A DNA stretch of 64,000 nt from positions 1 to 64,000 of the forward strand of contig NZ_VATA01000005.1 in the NCBI RefSeq assembly GCF_005870025.1. The letters are read 5' to 3'. Below the pieces are notes generated by a model. That model saw only the letters and a program-made list of their open reading frames with translations, had not been told where the DNA came from and did not search any database. The DNA is from Poseidonocella sp. HB161398 (GTDB taxonomy: Bacteria > Pseudomonadota > Alphaproteobacteria > Rhodobacterales > Rhodobacteraceae). Below are positions 25,890 through 35,297 of this stretch, piece by piece. Each line of letters starts with the position of its first letter. Within the stretch, counting starts at the first letter, position 1. Made by a program: the position numbers and the translations under genes.

Positions 25890-28231
25890 AGACCCTGACC
25901 GACTGGACCCTCAAGGACCGGACCGAAACCGGCGTCGAGATCCTGATCGACGGCCGCCACCTGCTGCTCGTCGCCGTGCTGGACGAGACCCTGTTCCGCG
26001 TCTCGCTCCTCAAGGACGGCAACTGGCGTCTGAACCGCGGCTGGTGCGTGGCCCCCGATGGCGAGATGCCCTGGGAGGGCCGCCTGCGCGACGATCTCTC
26101 GGGCCATCCCTGCCCGGATTTCGCGGTCGAGGAGGGCGAGTCGCTGGCGATCTCCACCGCGTCGATGCGGCTGGTGATCGAGCATCCGCTGCGCTTCGTC
26201 TGGCAGCGCCGGGACGGCGACGGCTGGGCGATGTTCGCCGAGGAGCGTCCGACCGGCGGCGTGATGCTCGGCCTGCGCGACAACAGCCACGGCCATTTCC
26301 TGCGCCGCTTCCCCGGCGAGAAGGTCTACGGCCTCGGCGAGAAGGCGGGCGACCTGGAGCGGTCCGGCCGCCGCTACGAGATGCGCAATCTCGACGCGAT
26401 GGGCTATGACGCGGAGACCACCGACCCGCTCTACAAGCACATCCCCTTCACCCTGACCAAGACGCCCGAGCAGGGCTGCTGGTCGGTCTATTACGACAAC
26501 ATGGCTGGCGCCTGGTTCGATCTCGGCAACGAGCTCGACAACTACCACCTCGCCTATCGCGCCTACCGCGCCGAGGACGGCGATCTGGACTACTACATGC
26601 GGTGGGCGCCCTCGCTGACCGAGCTGGTCAAGGGCCAGGTCCGGCTGACCGGCGGCACCGCCTTCCCGCCGCGCTGGTCGCTGGGCTATTCCGGCTCGAC
26701 CATGAGCTATACCGACGCCCCGGATGCGCAGGCGCAGCTGGAAAGCTTCCTCGCGCGGATCGAAGAGCATGACATTCCCTGCGACAGCTTCCAGATGTCC
26801 TCGGGCTACACCTCGATCGGGCCGAAGCGCTACGTCTTCAACTGGAACTTCAACAAGTGCCCGGACCCGAAGGCGATGTCGGCGAAATTCGCCGCCTCCG
26901 ACGTGCACCTGATCGCCAATATCAAGCCCTGCCTGCTGCAGGACCATCCGCGCTATGCCGAAGCCGCCGAAGCGGGGCTCTTCGTGCGCGCCAGCCTGGA
27001 GATGGATCCCGATTGCGGGCCCGAGCATTCGATCTACTGGGACGATACCGGCTCGCATCTCGACTTCACCAATCCCGGCACGGTGGACTGGTGGAAGGAC
27101 GGGGTCAGCTCGCAGCTGCTCGACTACGGCATCGGCTCCACTTGGAACGACAACAACGAATACGAGATCTGGGACGGGGCGGCGCAATGCGCGGGCTTCG
27201 GCGACGCGATCGACGTGTCGCTGATCCGTCCGGTGCATTCGGTGCTGATGACCCGCGCCAGCGAGGAGGCGCAGCGCGCCCACGCCCCGGAGAAGCGGCC
27301 CTACCTGATCTCGCGCTCGGGCATGCCGGGCATCCAGCGCCACGCCCAGACCTGGACCGGCGACAACCGCACCATGTGGAAGACCATCCGCTACAACATC
27401 CGGATGGGGCTCGGCCTGTCGATGTCGGGCATCTACAATATCGGCCATGATGTCGGCGGCTTCTCCGGCCCCCGTCCCGAGCCGGAGCTGTTCGTCCGCT
27501 GGGTGCAGAACGGCATCTTCCATCCGCGCTTCACCATCCATTCCTGGAATGACGACGCCACGGTGAACGAGCCCTGGATGTTCCCGGAGGTGACGCATCA
27601 CATCCGCGACGCCATCAAGCTGCGCTACCGGCTGCTGCCCTATCTCTACACCCTGCTGTGGCAGGCGGCGGAGCAGGACGAGCCGATGATCCGCCCGGCC
27701 TTCATGGATTTCCCGGAGGACGAGGGCAGCTACGCGGAATGCGACGACTTCCTCCTCGGCCGCGACCTGCTGGTCGCCAACGTGGTCGAAGAGGGCGCGG
27801 CCACCCGCACCGTGCGCCTGCCGAAATGCCCGACCGGCTGGTGGGACTTCCACGCCGGCACCTGGCACGAGGGCGGCAGCACGCTGGTTCTGGATGTCGA
27901 CCTGGGCTCCATGCCGCTCTTCGTGCGCGGCGGGGCGGTGATCCCGATGGGCAACTCCGCCACCCGCGCGCACCCGCAGGCCGAGACTGAGCGCGTGCTG
28001 GCCGTCTTCCCGGCGCCGGGCGCCTTCGAGGAGGCCAGCGTGATGTACGAGGATGATGGCGTGACCGAGGGCGGCGCCTCCTGCGTCACCACGCTGACCC
28101 TCAAGGGCACGGCCGAGGGCCTGTCCCTGGCCGCCGCCCGTTCGGGCGAGGGCGCGCCGGTGATCCCGGTGGCGAAGATCGTCCTGCCCGCGGGCGAGAC
28201 CCGCAGCCTGCCCGGGGAGATCGCGCTGTGA
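25886..28231 (+). CDS. Glycoside hydrolase family 31 protein (alpha-glycosidase)
   Basis: The 781-residue cytoplasmic enzyme carries the GH31 barrel. The nucleophile Asp is in STWNDNNEYEIW (about 425) and the acid/base Asp in TWTGDNRTMWK (about 492). N-terminal galactose-mutarotase-like and C-terminal beta domains flank it. The start at 25886 overlaps the dctM stop (ATGA). GH31 includes alpha-glucosidases, alpha-xylosidases and related enzymes, and the exact bond cleaved here cannot be told. Its place in a glucuronide operon suggests trimming of alpha-linked glycosyl-uronides. The QQRWE-type sulfoquinovosidase signature was not seen. Confidence 0.9.
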   Translation: MKTLTDWTLKDRTETGVEILIDGRHLLLVAVLDETLFRVSLLKDGNWRLNRGWCVAPDGEMPWEGRLRDDLSGHPCPDFAVEEGESLAISTASMRLVIEHPLRFVWQRRDGDGWAMFAEERPTGGVMLGLRDNSHGHFLRRFPGEKVYGLGEKAGDLERSGRRYEMRNLDAMGYDAETTDPLYKHIPFTLTKTPEQGCWSVYYDNMAGAWFDLGNELDNYHLAYRAYRAEDGDLDYYMRWAPSLTELVKGQVRLTGGTAFPPRWSLGYSGSTMSYTDAPDAQAQLESFLARIEEHDIPCDSFQMSSGYTSIGPKRYVFNWNFNKCPDPKAMSAKFAASDVHLIANIKPCLLQDHPRYAEAAEAGLFVRASLEMDPDCGPEHSIYWDDTGSHLDFTNPGTVDWWKDGVSSQLLDYGIGSTWNDNNEYEIWDGAAQCAGFGDAIDVSLIRPVHSVLMTRASEEAQRAHAPEKRPYLISRSGMPGIQRHAQTWTGDNRTMWKTIRYNIRMGLGLSMSGIYNIGHDVGGFSGPRPEPELFVRWVQNGIFHPRFTIHSWNDDATVNEPWMFPEVTHHIRDAIKLRYRLLPYLYTLLWQAAEQDEPMIRPAFMDFPEDEGSYAECDDFLLGRDLLVANVVEEGAATRTVRLPKCPTGWWDFHAGTWHEGGSTLVLDVDLGSMPLFVRGGAVIPMGNSATRAHPQAETERVLAVFPAPGAFEEASVMYEDDGVTEGGASCVTTLTLKGTAEGLSLAAARSGEGAPVIPVAKIVLPAGETRSLPGEIAL

Positions 28232-29595
28232 CCACGACCACCGTTCCGATCGCCTTCGACACCGAGGCGCTGGCGCCGCGCATCCTTCATCTGGGCTTCG
28301 GCGCCTTCGCCCGCGCCCATCCGATGGTCTATCTCTCCGAGGGCCTGGCGAAGGCCGGGGGCGACTGGGGCGTCGTGGCCGCGCGGCTGAATTCCGGGGT
28401 CGAGGCGATGGACGCGCTCGATGCCGCGGATGGCCGCTATCACGTGGCGGAGGCCGATGGCGAGGGCGTCACCCTGCGCGAGATCGGCGTCATCGCCGCC
28501 ACCCGCCACCCGCGCCGCGACGGCGTGGACGCGATCCCCGACCTGATCGCCTCCGCGCCGATGTCGGTGATCCTGCTGACCATCACCGAGAAGGGCTACT
28601 GCGCCCGCTCGGGCGGGCTCGACCGCGAGAATGCCGGCGTCGTCGCCGACCTGGCCTCGCCGGAAGCGCCCGGCACCGCGATCGGCGTCATCGTCGAGGG
28701 CCTGGCGCGCCGCCGTGCCGCGGGCCTTGGCGGGCTGACCGTGCTCTCCTGCGACAACCAGCCGGAGAACGGCCATCTGACCCGGGCGGTGATCCTGGAA
28801 TTCGCCGGCGCGCGCGACCCGGAGCTGGCCGCCTGGATCGGCGAAAGCTGCACCTTCCCCTGCTCGATGGTCGACCGGATCGTGCCGGCCATGACCGAGG
28901 AGAGCTACGCGCTGCTTGCCGGCGCGCTGGGGCGCGAGGATGCCAATGGCATCGTCTGCGAGCCCTTCCGGCAATGGGTGATCGAGGACAGCTTCGCCGC
29001 GGGCCGCCCGCCCTTCGCCGCGGGCGGCGCCGAGCTGGTCGCGGATGTCCGCCCGTTCGAGGAGATGAAGCTGCGCATGCTCAACGGGTCGCACACGATG
29101 CTGGCCTGCTACGGGCAGCTCGCGGGCCATGTCACCGTCGATGACTGCATGGGCGACCCGGCGCTGCGCGAGACCGCGCGCAAGCTGATGCTGGCGGAGC
29201 AGGCGCCGACCTTGTCGGTGCCGGAAAGCGTCGATCTGGGGGCCTATGCCGCCGCGCTGCTGACCCGCTTCGCCAATCCGCGTCTGCGCCACCGTCTGGA
29301 CCAGATCGCCTCGGACACGTCGCAGAAGCTGCCGCAGCGGCTCCTGGCTCCGGCGCTGGCGCATCTGCAGAAGGGCGAGGGCTGGGAGGTCACCGCGCTC
29401 GGCATCGCCGCCTGGATCAAGCTCTTGGCCGAGGGCCGCGGCAGCGCCGATCCGCGCAAGGCCGAGCTCGAGGCCGCTGTCGCCGGGGAAGACCCCGTGG
29501 CTGCGGTGCTGGCGCTTCCGGGGCTCGTCCCGGCGGAGCTGGCGGCGGAACCCGGCTTCCTGCCGGGCGTCAGGGCGGCCTTCGCCCGGCTCTGA
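28228..29595 (+). CDS. uxuB: Fructuronate reductase / mannitol dehydrogenase family
   Basis: The 455-residue long-chain polyol dehydrogenase has the N-terminal NAD loop ILHLGFGAFARAHP, the TVLSCDNQPENG motif and TFPCSMVDRIVPAM. Its catalytic Lys-Asn-His set appears in MKLRMLNGSHTML (about 290-300). It reduces D-fructuronate to D-mannonate, the substrate of UxuA in the divergent operon. The GTG start overlaps the GH31 stop. Glucuronate isomerase (uxaC) and the KDG kinase/aldolase needed to complete the path are not in the window. Confidence 0.92.
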   Translation: MTTTTVPIAFDTEALAPRILHLGFGAFARAHPMVYLSEGLAKAGGDWGVVAARLNSGVEAMDALDAADGRYHVAEADGEGVTLREIGVIAATRHPRRDGVDAIPDLIASAPMSVILLTITEKGYCARSGGLDRENAGVVADLASPEAPGTAIGVIVEGLARRRAAGLGGLTVLSCDNQPENGHLTRAVILEFAGARDPELAAWIGESCTFPCSMVDRIVPAMTEESYALLAGALGREDANGIVCEPFRQWVIEDSFAAGRPPFAAGGAELVADVRPFEEMKLRMLNGSHTMLACYGQLAGHVTVDDCMGDPALRETARKLMLAEQAPTLSVPESVDLGAYAAALLTRFANPRLRHRLDQIASDTSQKLPQRLLAPALAHLQKGEGWEVTALGIAAWIKLLAEGRGSADPRKAELEAAVAGEDPVAAVLALPGLVPAELAAEPGFLPGVRAAFARL

Positions 29596-29680
29596 GCCGG
29601 GCCCGGCCTGAACGCCCGCCGCGCCAGCGCCTGCCGCGGTCCGGAACCTCTGGCTCCGGGCCAAGGCAGGCCGCCGCGTC

Positions 29681-30823
29681 CTAGCTGACGCAGCCCCGCG
29701 CATCGACCGCGATCTCGCGCTCGCCCAGCCACATCCGCGGGGCGAGCGCCACCACGGCGCAGGAATGCGCGGGCAGCACCGCGACCCGCTCGCCGACCGC
29801 CAGGATCCCGTCGGGATCGTCCACCACCCCGTGCTCTTCCGACAGCCGCGCGACCGTCAGCGCATGGCGCGTGCCGTGCCGTGTGACCTCGATCCGCCCG
29901 TGCCCGGCATCGCCGCCGGTGCCATGCGGCCCCTTGTCGGAGCTCAGCACCTTGCTGCCCGCATCGATCACCGCCCGGCCCGGCGCGGTGAAGAGCACCG
30001 TCGCCTCCACGGTCAGCGCGATCTCCTCTGCCGCGCAGAGGCCGAGCCGCACCGCGGTCAGGTCGAGCAGCGCGTAGTTGCCGGGCCGCATCTCGGCGGT
30101 GCCGGGCTGGACCGGCGCGCCGAGGCAGCTGGGGGTGGCGCCGACGGAGACCCGGCCCTCGGAGCCCAGATAGGGGGCGATCTCGGCCTGGACGGCGCGC
30201 AGCTGCGCCATCTCGCCCTCGGCGATCCGCGCCAGCGCTTCGGCATCACCGGCGCCATAGGCATGCCCGGCATGCGAGAGCAGCCCGAGGAAATCCAGCG
30301 AGGGCGAGGCGCCGAGCACCTGCGCCAGCACCGCGGCGGCGCCGCTTCCGGCGGTGACGCCGATGCGGTTCAGCCCGGTATCGACCTTCAGGAACACCCC
30401 GGCGCGGCAGCCCGCGCTGCGCGCGGCGGTCTCGAGCACCTCCAGATGCAGCGCATGGGCGGCGACGAAGCGCAGCGCGCAGCCGCTCTGGCCCGCGGCC
30501 TCCATCAGCTCGGCCGCGGCGGCGGAGCAGAGCAGCGGATAGGCGACGGTGACGGCCGGCAGGCCCGCGCGGACGAAGACCAGCGCCTCGGAGGGCTTCG
30601 AGGCGGTGACCCCGGCGGCCCCGGCGGCGATCTGCATCTGGGCGATCTCGATGCTCTTGTGGGTCTTCACATGCGGGTGCAGCGCCGCGCCCGCGCGCCG
30701 GGCGATCCCGGCCATGCGCTCGATATTCGCCGCGAGCTTGGCCGGGTTGATCCGGACCAGGGGCGTGCGCAGCGGGCGCGCGGCGGTTTGCGCCAGATGG
30801 GGGTCCGGAAATAGGGAATCCAT
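29681..30823 (-). CDS. D-threonine aldolase / D-serine dehydratase-like PLP enzyme
   Basis: The 380-residue fold-type III (alanine-racemase-like) enzyme has the PLP lysine in HPHVKTHKS near residue 52. The zinc-site motif PAHSC is near the C terminus, as in eukaryotic-type D-serine dehydratases and metal-dependent D-threonine aldolases. It would act on a D-beta-hydroxy amino acid in the cytoplasm. It stands alone between convergent uxuB and the BCCT gene on its own strand. The substrate (D-serine, D-threonine or beta-hydroxyaspartate) is not decided by sequence. Confidence 0.8.
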   Translation of the reverse strand: MDSLFPDPHLAQTAARPLRTPLVRINPAKLAANIERMAGIARRAGAALHPHVKTHKSIEIAQMQIAAGAAGVTASKPSEALVFVRAGLPAVTVAYPLLCSAAAAELMEAAGQSGCALRFVAAHALHLEVLETAARSAGCRAGVFLKVDTGLNRIGVTAGSGAAAVLAQVLGASPSLDFLGLLSHAGHAYGAGDAEALARIAEGEMAQLRAVQAEIAPYLGSEGRVSVGATPSCLGAPVQPGTAEMRPGNYALLDLTAVRLGLCAAEEIALTVEATVLFTAPGRAVIDAGSKVLSSDKGPHGTGGDAGHGRIEVTRHGTRHALTVARLSEEHGVVDDPDGILAVGERVAVLPAHSCAVVALAPRMWLGEREIAVDARGCVS

Positions 30824-30886
30824 GTGCCTGTGTCCTCCGCACTAGGGACCGACAGTGGAGCCCGCAGCCGGACGGAGGTCAAGCGC

Positions 30887-30922
30887 GAAGGGCCGGCCGC
30901 GATGGCGGCGGCCGGCCCCTTC
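30887..30922 (-). terminator. GC hairpin downstream of the BCCT gene
   Basis: Arms GAAGGGCCGGCCGC (30887-30900) and GCGGCCGGCCCCTTC (30908-30922) pair with one bulged base just past the transporter stop. A U-tract is lacking, so this is a probable terminator or mRNA end stabiliser. Confidence 0.45.
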
Positions 30923-30924
30923 CG

Positions 30925-32592
30925 TCATTCCGCCGCTTCGGCAGGCAGCTCGACCGTCACCGAAGGCACGCCATGGCGCGCGCGCAGCCCGTCGCGGTAG
31001 ATCGCCTTGAAGAGCCCGGCGCACATCAGCACCATCACCACCGAGAAGGGCAGGGCGCCGATCACCATCGCCGTCTGGATCGCGGTCAGCCCGCCGACCA
31101 GCAGCAGCGCCGCGACCACCAGCCCCAGGACGACGCCCCAGAAGATGATATGCGGCCGCGCCTTCGGCCCCTCGTCGCCCGCCGCGTTGATCGTGTTGAC
31201 GATCAGCACCGCGCTGTCGGCCGAGGTGACGAGATACGTCATCAGCAGGATGACGATCAGCACCGCCATGGCCCAGCCCAGCACGTCGCCCAGCATCAGC
31301 CCGGTCATGGTGAAGATCTTCGCCCCGTCGGTCGCCCCGAAGATCGCGCCGGCGGCCCCGCCGTTCAGCTCCATGTCGATCGCCGTGCCGCCGCCGAAGG
31401 AGAACCAGACGAAGCACATCAGCGAGGGCACGATCATCGCGCCGAGCACGAATTCCCGGATCGTCCGGCCGCGCGAGATGCGGGCGAGGAAGAGCCCGAC
31501 GAAGGGCGCGAAGGCGACCCACCAGGCCCAGTAGAACACCGTCCAGCCGCCCTGCCAGCCCTCGAGCGCGGCGCCCATCTCGGTGCCGTCGCCGCGGTAG
31601 ACGGTGAAGAGCATCGCGGGCAGGCTGGCGATGTAGTTCAGCGTGCCGAGAAACAGCGCCTGCATGCCGAACCAGGTGGCGCCGAACAGGATCAGGAAGC
31701 CCAGCAGGAAGATCGACAGCGCCATGTTGAGGTTCGACAGCCACTTGATCCCCTTGCCGACACCCGAGAGCGCCGAGAGGGTCGAGGCGCCCATGATGAC
31801 GACGATGGCGACGATGATCCCCATGGTGGAGGCGTTGCCCTCCTCGTTGAGGAGCCAGCCGCCGATGCCGATCTTGCTCATGCCGGCGACGAACTGCTCG
31901 ACGCCGAAGCCCAGCGTCTGCGCCACGCCGAGGATGGTGGCGATCACCGCGACGATGTCGACGAGATGGCCGAGCGGCCCGGAGAGGCGCGTCCCGAAGA
32001 GCGGCGTGAGCGAGGAGCGGATCGTCAGCGGCAGCCCGCGGCGATAGGTGAAATAGGCCAGCGACAGCCCGGCGATCGCATAGGAGGACCAGGCCGAGAA
32101 GCCCCAGTGGAGATAGCTCCACTTGTAGGCGTTCAGGAAGTTGTCCATCTCGCCCGCGGTGGCGAAGCCCTGGATCACGTCGGGATTGTTCTGGAAGTGG
32201 TAGATCGGCTCGGCCACGGCCCAGGTCAGCATGCCGACCCCGATGCCCGCGCCGAACATCATGGAGAACCAGGAGAAATTGTCGAATTCCGGCGTCTCGT
32301 CGTCATGGCCCAGCTTCAGACGGCCGGCCGCGGGCCAGAGTGCCAGCGCGATGCAGGCGATCACGAAAAGCGCCATCACGTAGACGTACCAGGCGGCGAA
32401 ATTCGCCAGGATGAACTTGTTCAGCCCGCCCAGCACCGCGGCGGCCTGGCCGGGGAAGGCCACCGCCCAGAGCACCAGCCCGCCGACGGCGAGTTTCGAG
32501 GTCACGGTCACGTCGAGCGAGAAGCCGTGGTAGAACCCGCCCTCGGCTGTCTTGATCGGCAGGTCCGAGAGGGGAGGTTCGAGTTTTGCCAT
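30925..32592 (-). CDS. BCCT family transporter (betaine/carnitine/choline type)
   Basis: The 555-residue membrane protein has about twelve helices. The BCCT landmarks are visible: MFGAGIGVGMLTWAVAEP in the glycine-rich third helix, and FYWAWWVAFAPFVGLFLARISRGRT in the tryptophan-rich segment of helix 8. These carriers import quaternary ammonium compounds with Na+ or H+. The choline-sulfatase gene is the upstream neighbour on the same strand (84-base gap), so choline-O-sulfate, choline or betaine is the likely substrate. Confidence 0.93.
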   Translation of the reverse strand: MAKLEPPLSDLPIKTAEGGFYHGFSLDVTVTSKLAVGGLVLWAVAFPGQAAAVLGGLNKFILANFAAWYVYVMALFVIACIALALWPAAGRLKLGHDDETPEFDNFSWFSMMFGAGIGVGMLTWAVAEPIYHFQNNPDVIQGFATAGEMDNFLNAYKWSYLHWGFSAWSSYAIAGLSLAYFTYRRGLPLTIRSSLTPLFGTRLSGPLGHLVDIVAVIATILGVAQTLGFGVEQFVAGMSKIGIGGWLLNEEGNASTMGIIVAIVVIMGASTLSALSGVGKGIKWLSNLNMALSIFLLGFLILFGATWFGMQALFLGTLNYIASLPAMLFTVYRGDGTEMGAALEGWQGGWTVFYWAWWVAFAPFVGLFLARISRGRTIREFVLGAMIVPSLMCFVWFSFGGGTAIDMELNGGAAGAIFGATDGAKIFTMTGLMLGDVLGWAMAVLIVILLMTYLVTSADSAVLIVNTINAAGDEGPKARPHIIFWGVVLGLVVAALLLVGGLTAIQTAMVIGALPFSVVMVLMCAGLFKAIYRDGLRARHGVPSVTVELPAEAAE

Positions 32593-32676
32593 TTGCGTTT
32601 CCCTGTTCTGCGGGCGGTTATCGCGGTCCCGGCGGCGCCGCCCTGCGCCCGGCCGGGAGGGTCGTGCCGTGCGGCG

Positions 32677-34197
32677 CTATTCGCCGCGCGGGAAGCGTGC
32701 GTTCTCCTCGACGACGTTGAGGTCCATGTGGTTGCGCATGTAGCGCTCGGAGGCCTTCTGCAGCGGCTGGTAGTCCCAGGGGAAATAGCTGCCGTTGCGC
32801 AGCGCCTCGTAGACGATCCAGCGCCGCGCCTGGGAATGGCGCACCTCGGCGTCGAACCGCGCCAGGTCCCAGCGCGCGGCGGCCAGCGCGCGGAACTGCT
32901 CCAGCGTGGCGGCATGCGCCGGATCGGCGGCGAGGTTCTGCAGCTCGTGCGGATCGGCCGCGAGGTCGAAGAGCTGCTCTGGGTCCAGGTCGCAGGCGGT
33001 GTACTTCCACCGGCCCTCGCGCAGGCAGACCATCGGCGCATAGCTCGCCTCGGCGGCGTATTCCATCGCCACCGGCCCGCGCGTGCCGCCATTCGCCAGC
33101 GGCACCAGGCTCTCGCCGTCTGTCCAGTCGCGGATCTCGTCCAGGCTGATCCCGGCGAGGTCGCAGAGCGTCGGGCAGATGTCGATATTGCTGACCGGCG
33201 TGTCGATGCGCCCCGCGGGCATCTGCGGCGCGGCGATCATCACCGGCACGCGCGCGGCGCCCTCGAGGAAGGACATCTTGAACCACAGCCCGCGCTCGCC
33301 CAGCATGTCGCCATGGTCGGAGACCAGCAGGATGATCGTGTTCTCCTCCTGGCGGATGCCGCGCAGCGCCTCCATCACCTCGCCGATCTTGTCGTCGAGA
33401 TAGGAGATATTGGCGAAATAGGCGCGGCGCGACCGGCGGATGTCATCCTCGGTGATGTCGAAGCTCTTCCAGTCATTGGCGTCGAAGATGCGCTGCGAAT
33501 GCGGGTCCTGGTTGCCGTAGCCCAGATCCGCCACCTCGGGCAGCAGGTGCTCGCACTCCTCGTAGAGGTCCCAGTATTTCCGCCGCGCCACATAGGGGTC
33601 GTGCGGATGGGTGAAGCTGACCGTCAGGCACCAGGGGCGGGCGTCATGGCCGCGGCCCAGATCGTAGATCTTGCGGGTGGCGTGATAGGCGACCTCGTCG
33701 TCGTATTCCATCTGGTTGGAGATCTCGGCCACGCCCGAGCCGGTCACCGAGCCCATGTTGTGGTACCACCATTCGATCCGCTCGCCCGGCTTGCGGTAGT
33801 CGGGCGTCCAGCCGAAATCCGGCGGGTAGATGTCGGTGGTCAGGCGCTCCTCGAAGCCGTGCAGCTGGTCGGGACCGACGAAATGCATCTTGCCCGACAG
33901 GCAGGTCTGGTAGCCCGCGCGGCGCAGGTGATGGGCATAGGTCGGGATCGAGGAGGCGAATTCCGCGGCATTGTCGTAGACCCCGGTGCGCGACGGCAGC
34001 TGGCCCGACATGTAGCTGGCGCGGCCCGGCGCGCAGAGCGGCGAGGCGGTATAGGCATTGCGGAACCGGGTGGAGCGCGCCGCCAGTGCGCGGATATTGG
34101 GGACATGCAGGAACTCCGCCGGGCCGTCGGGAAAGAAGGTCCCGTTGAGCTGGTCGACCATGAAGATCAGGATGTTCGGGCGGGTGCTGGCGGTCAT
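32677..34197 (-). CDS. betC: Choline-sulfatase
   Basis: The 506-residue type I sulfatase has the formylglycine signature SPLCAPGRASYMSG with Cys about 55 as the modified residue, and metal ligands in MVDQLNG and VSDHGDMLGE. The C-terminal segment WIVYEALRNGSYFPWDYQP is specific to choline-sulfatases. It releases choline and sulfate from choline-O-sulfate in the cytoplasm. It has no signal peptide. The LysR gene is divergent and the BCCT carrier lies downstream, forming a choline-sulfate utilisation unit. betA/betB are not in view. A formylglycine-generating enzyme must be encoded elsewhere. Confidence 0.95.
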   Translation of the reverse strand: MTASTRPNILIFMVDQLNGTFFPDGPAEFLHVPNIRALAARSTRFRNAYTASPLCAPGRASYMSGQLPSRTGVYDNAAEFASSIPTYAHHLRRAGYQTCLSGKMHFVGPDQLHGFEERLTTDIYPPDFGWTPDYRKPGERIEWWYHNMGSVTGSGVAEISNQMEYDDEVAYHATRKIYDLGRGHDARPWCLTVSFTHPHDPYVARRKYWDLYEECEHLLPEVADLGYGNQDPHSQRIFDANDWKSFDITEDDIRRSRRAYFANISYLDDKIGEVMEALRGIRQEENTIILLVSDHGDMLGERGLWFKMSFLEGAARVPVMIAAPQMPAGRIDTPVSNIDICPTLCDLAGISLDEIRDWTDGESLVPLANGGTRGPVAMEYAAEASYAPMVCLREGRWKYTACDLDPEQLFDLAADPHELQNLAADPAHAATLEQFRALAAARWDLARFDAEVRHSQARRWIVYEALRNGSYFPWDYQPLQKASERYMRNHMDLNVVEENARFPRGE

Positions 34198-34316
34198 CGG
34201 GTCTCGTCACTACGCGGCCGTCACGGGCAGGGCCCGCGCGGCGGTTCAGGGGGATTCATGAGGCTGTCCGCGGGAACCTAGTTGACTTCCGGTAAAATTC
34301 ATCGGGAATTCGCCTA

Positions 34317-35234
34317 ATGCCGGATATTGGGAAAGCTTATACCAACCTCTCGCGGCACAGCGCCGATCTGTGCCTCTTCCTGCTGGTCGCCGAATGCGGC
34401 CAGCTCTCGCGCGCGGCCGGGCTGGCGGGGCTGTCGCAGCCGCGGCTGAGCCAGCGGATCCGCGCGCTGGAGGAGGCGCTCGGCCGCGCGCTCTTCCAGC
34501 GCCACCGCCGCGGCGTGACGCTGACCCGCGAGGGGCGCGAGCTGGCCGAGGCGGTGGCGCCGCATCTGGGCGGCGCCGCGCTGGCCTTCGAGCGGCTGGC
34601 GCGGCCGCGGCGCCGCGCCGCTGTGGTGATCGAGACCGACCTGGCCTTCGCCGGGTTCCGCTTCCTGCCGGCCTTCCCTTCGCTCTGCGCCGATTTTCCC
34701 GATCTCGGCCTGTCGCTGATGACCCGGCAGCTGCCCGGGCACGAGGCGCCGGGCGAGGCCGATCTGGCCGTGCGGATCGAGCCCGCGGGGACCGACAGCG
34801 ACCTGCGGCGGCAGCTCTTCCCCGAGCGGGTCGGCGTGGTCTGCAGCCCCGGCTTCCGCGCCGCCCATCCGCGCCTGGCCGCGCCCGCCGACCTGATCGG
34901 CCTGCCGCTGATCGAGCTCTCCTCGGCCGGGGCGCCGCCCTGGTTCACCTGGACGAGCTGGCTGCGCCATTTTGGGCTGGAGCTGCCGCGCCAGGCGGAA
35001 CGGATCAGCTTCAACAGCTACGACCATGTCATCCAGGCGGCGCAGGAGGGGCTGGGCCTGGCGCTCGGCTGGCGCGGGCTGACCGATGCGCGGCTGCAAT
35101 CGGGGCTGCTGTGCCCGGCCATCCCGCAGGAGGCCGAGAGCGGCATGGCCTATGTGCTGAGCGTGACCGGCTCCGCGGCGCGGCCCGAAGTGCGCGCGGT
35201 TTTCGACTGGATCGCCGCCCGGCTGGGCGGCTGA
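34317..35234 (+). CDS. LysR family transcriptional regulator (next to choline-sulfatase)
   Basis: The 305-residue regulator has an N-terminal helix-turn-helix (LFLLVAECGQLSRAAGLAGLSQPRLSQRIRALEE) and a periplasmic-binding-like effector domain. It is divergent from betC with a 119-base gap containing AT-rich sequence. Choline-sulfatase genes often sit beside a LysR activator, so it is probably the local regulator responding to choline or choline sulfate. The gene could be called betR-like, but the name is used for other proteins too. Confidence 0.9.
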   Translation: MPDIGKAYTNLSRHSADLCLFLLVAECGQLSRAAGLAGLSQPRLSQRIRALEEALGRALFQRHRRGVTLTREGRELAEAVAPHLGGAALAFERLARPRRRAAVVIETDLAFAGFRFLPAFPSLCADFPDLGLSLMTRQLPGHEAPGEADLAVRIEPAGTDSDLRRQLFPERVGVVCSPGFRAAHPRLAAPADLIGLPLIELSSAGAPPWFTWTSWLRHFGLELPRQAERISFNSYDHVIQAAQEGLGLALGWRGLTDARLQSGLLCPAIPQEAESGMAYVLSVTGSAARPEVRAVFDWIAARLGG

Positions 35235-35297
35235 AATGGCGGCGCTGCGGCTCTGCCGCCCTCTTGCCTGCGCCGGGACGCGGGCGGATACTGCGCC

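Noticed and set aside
30973-34281. An open frame of over 1,100 codons antisense to the BCCT and choline-sulfatase genes
   Set aside because: It mirrors two well-supported genes, is full of Arg/Gly/His low-complexity sequence, and comes from the high GC content that removes stop codons in opposite frames.
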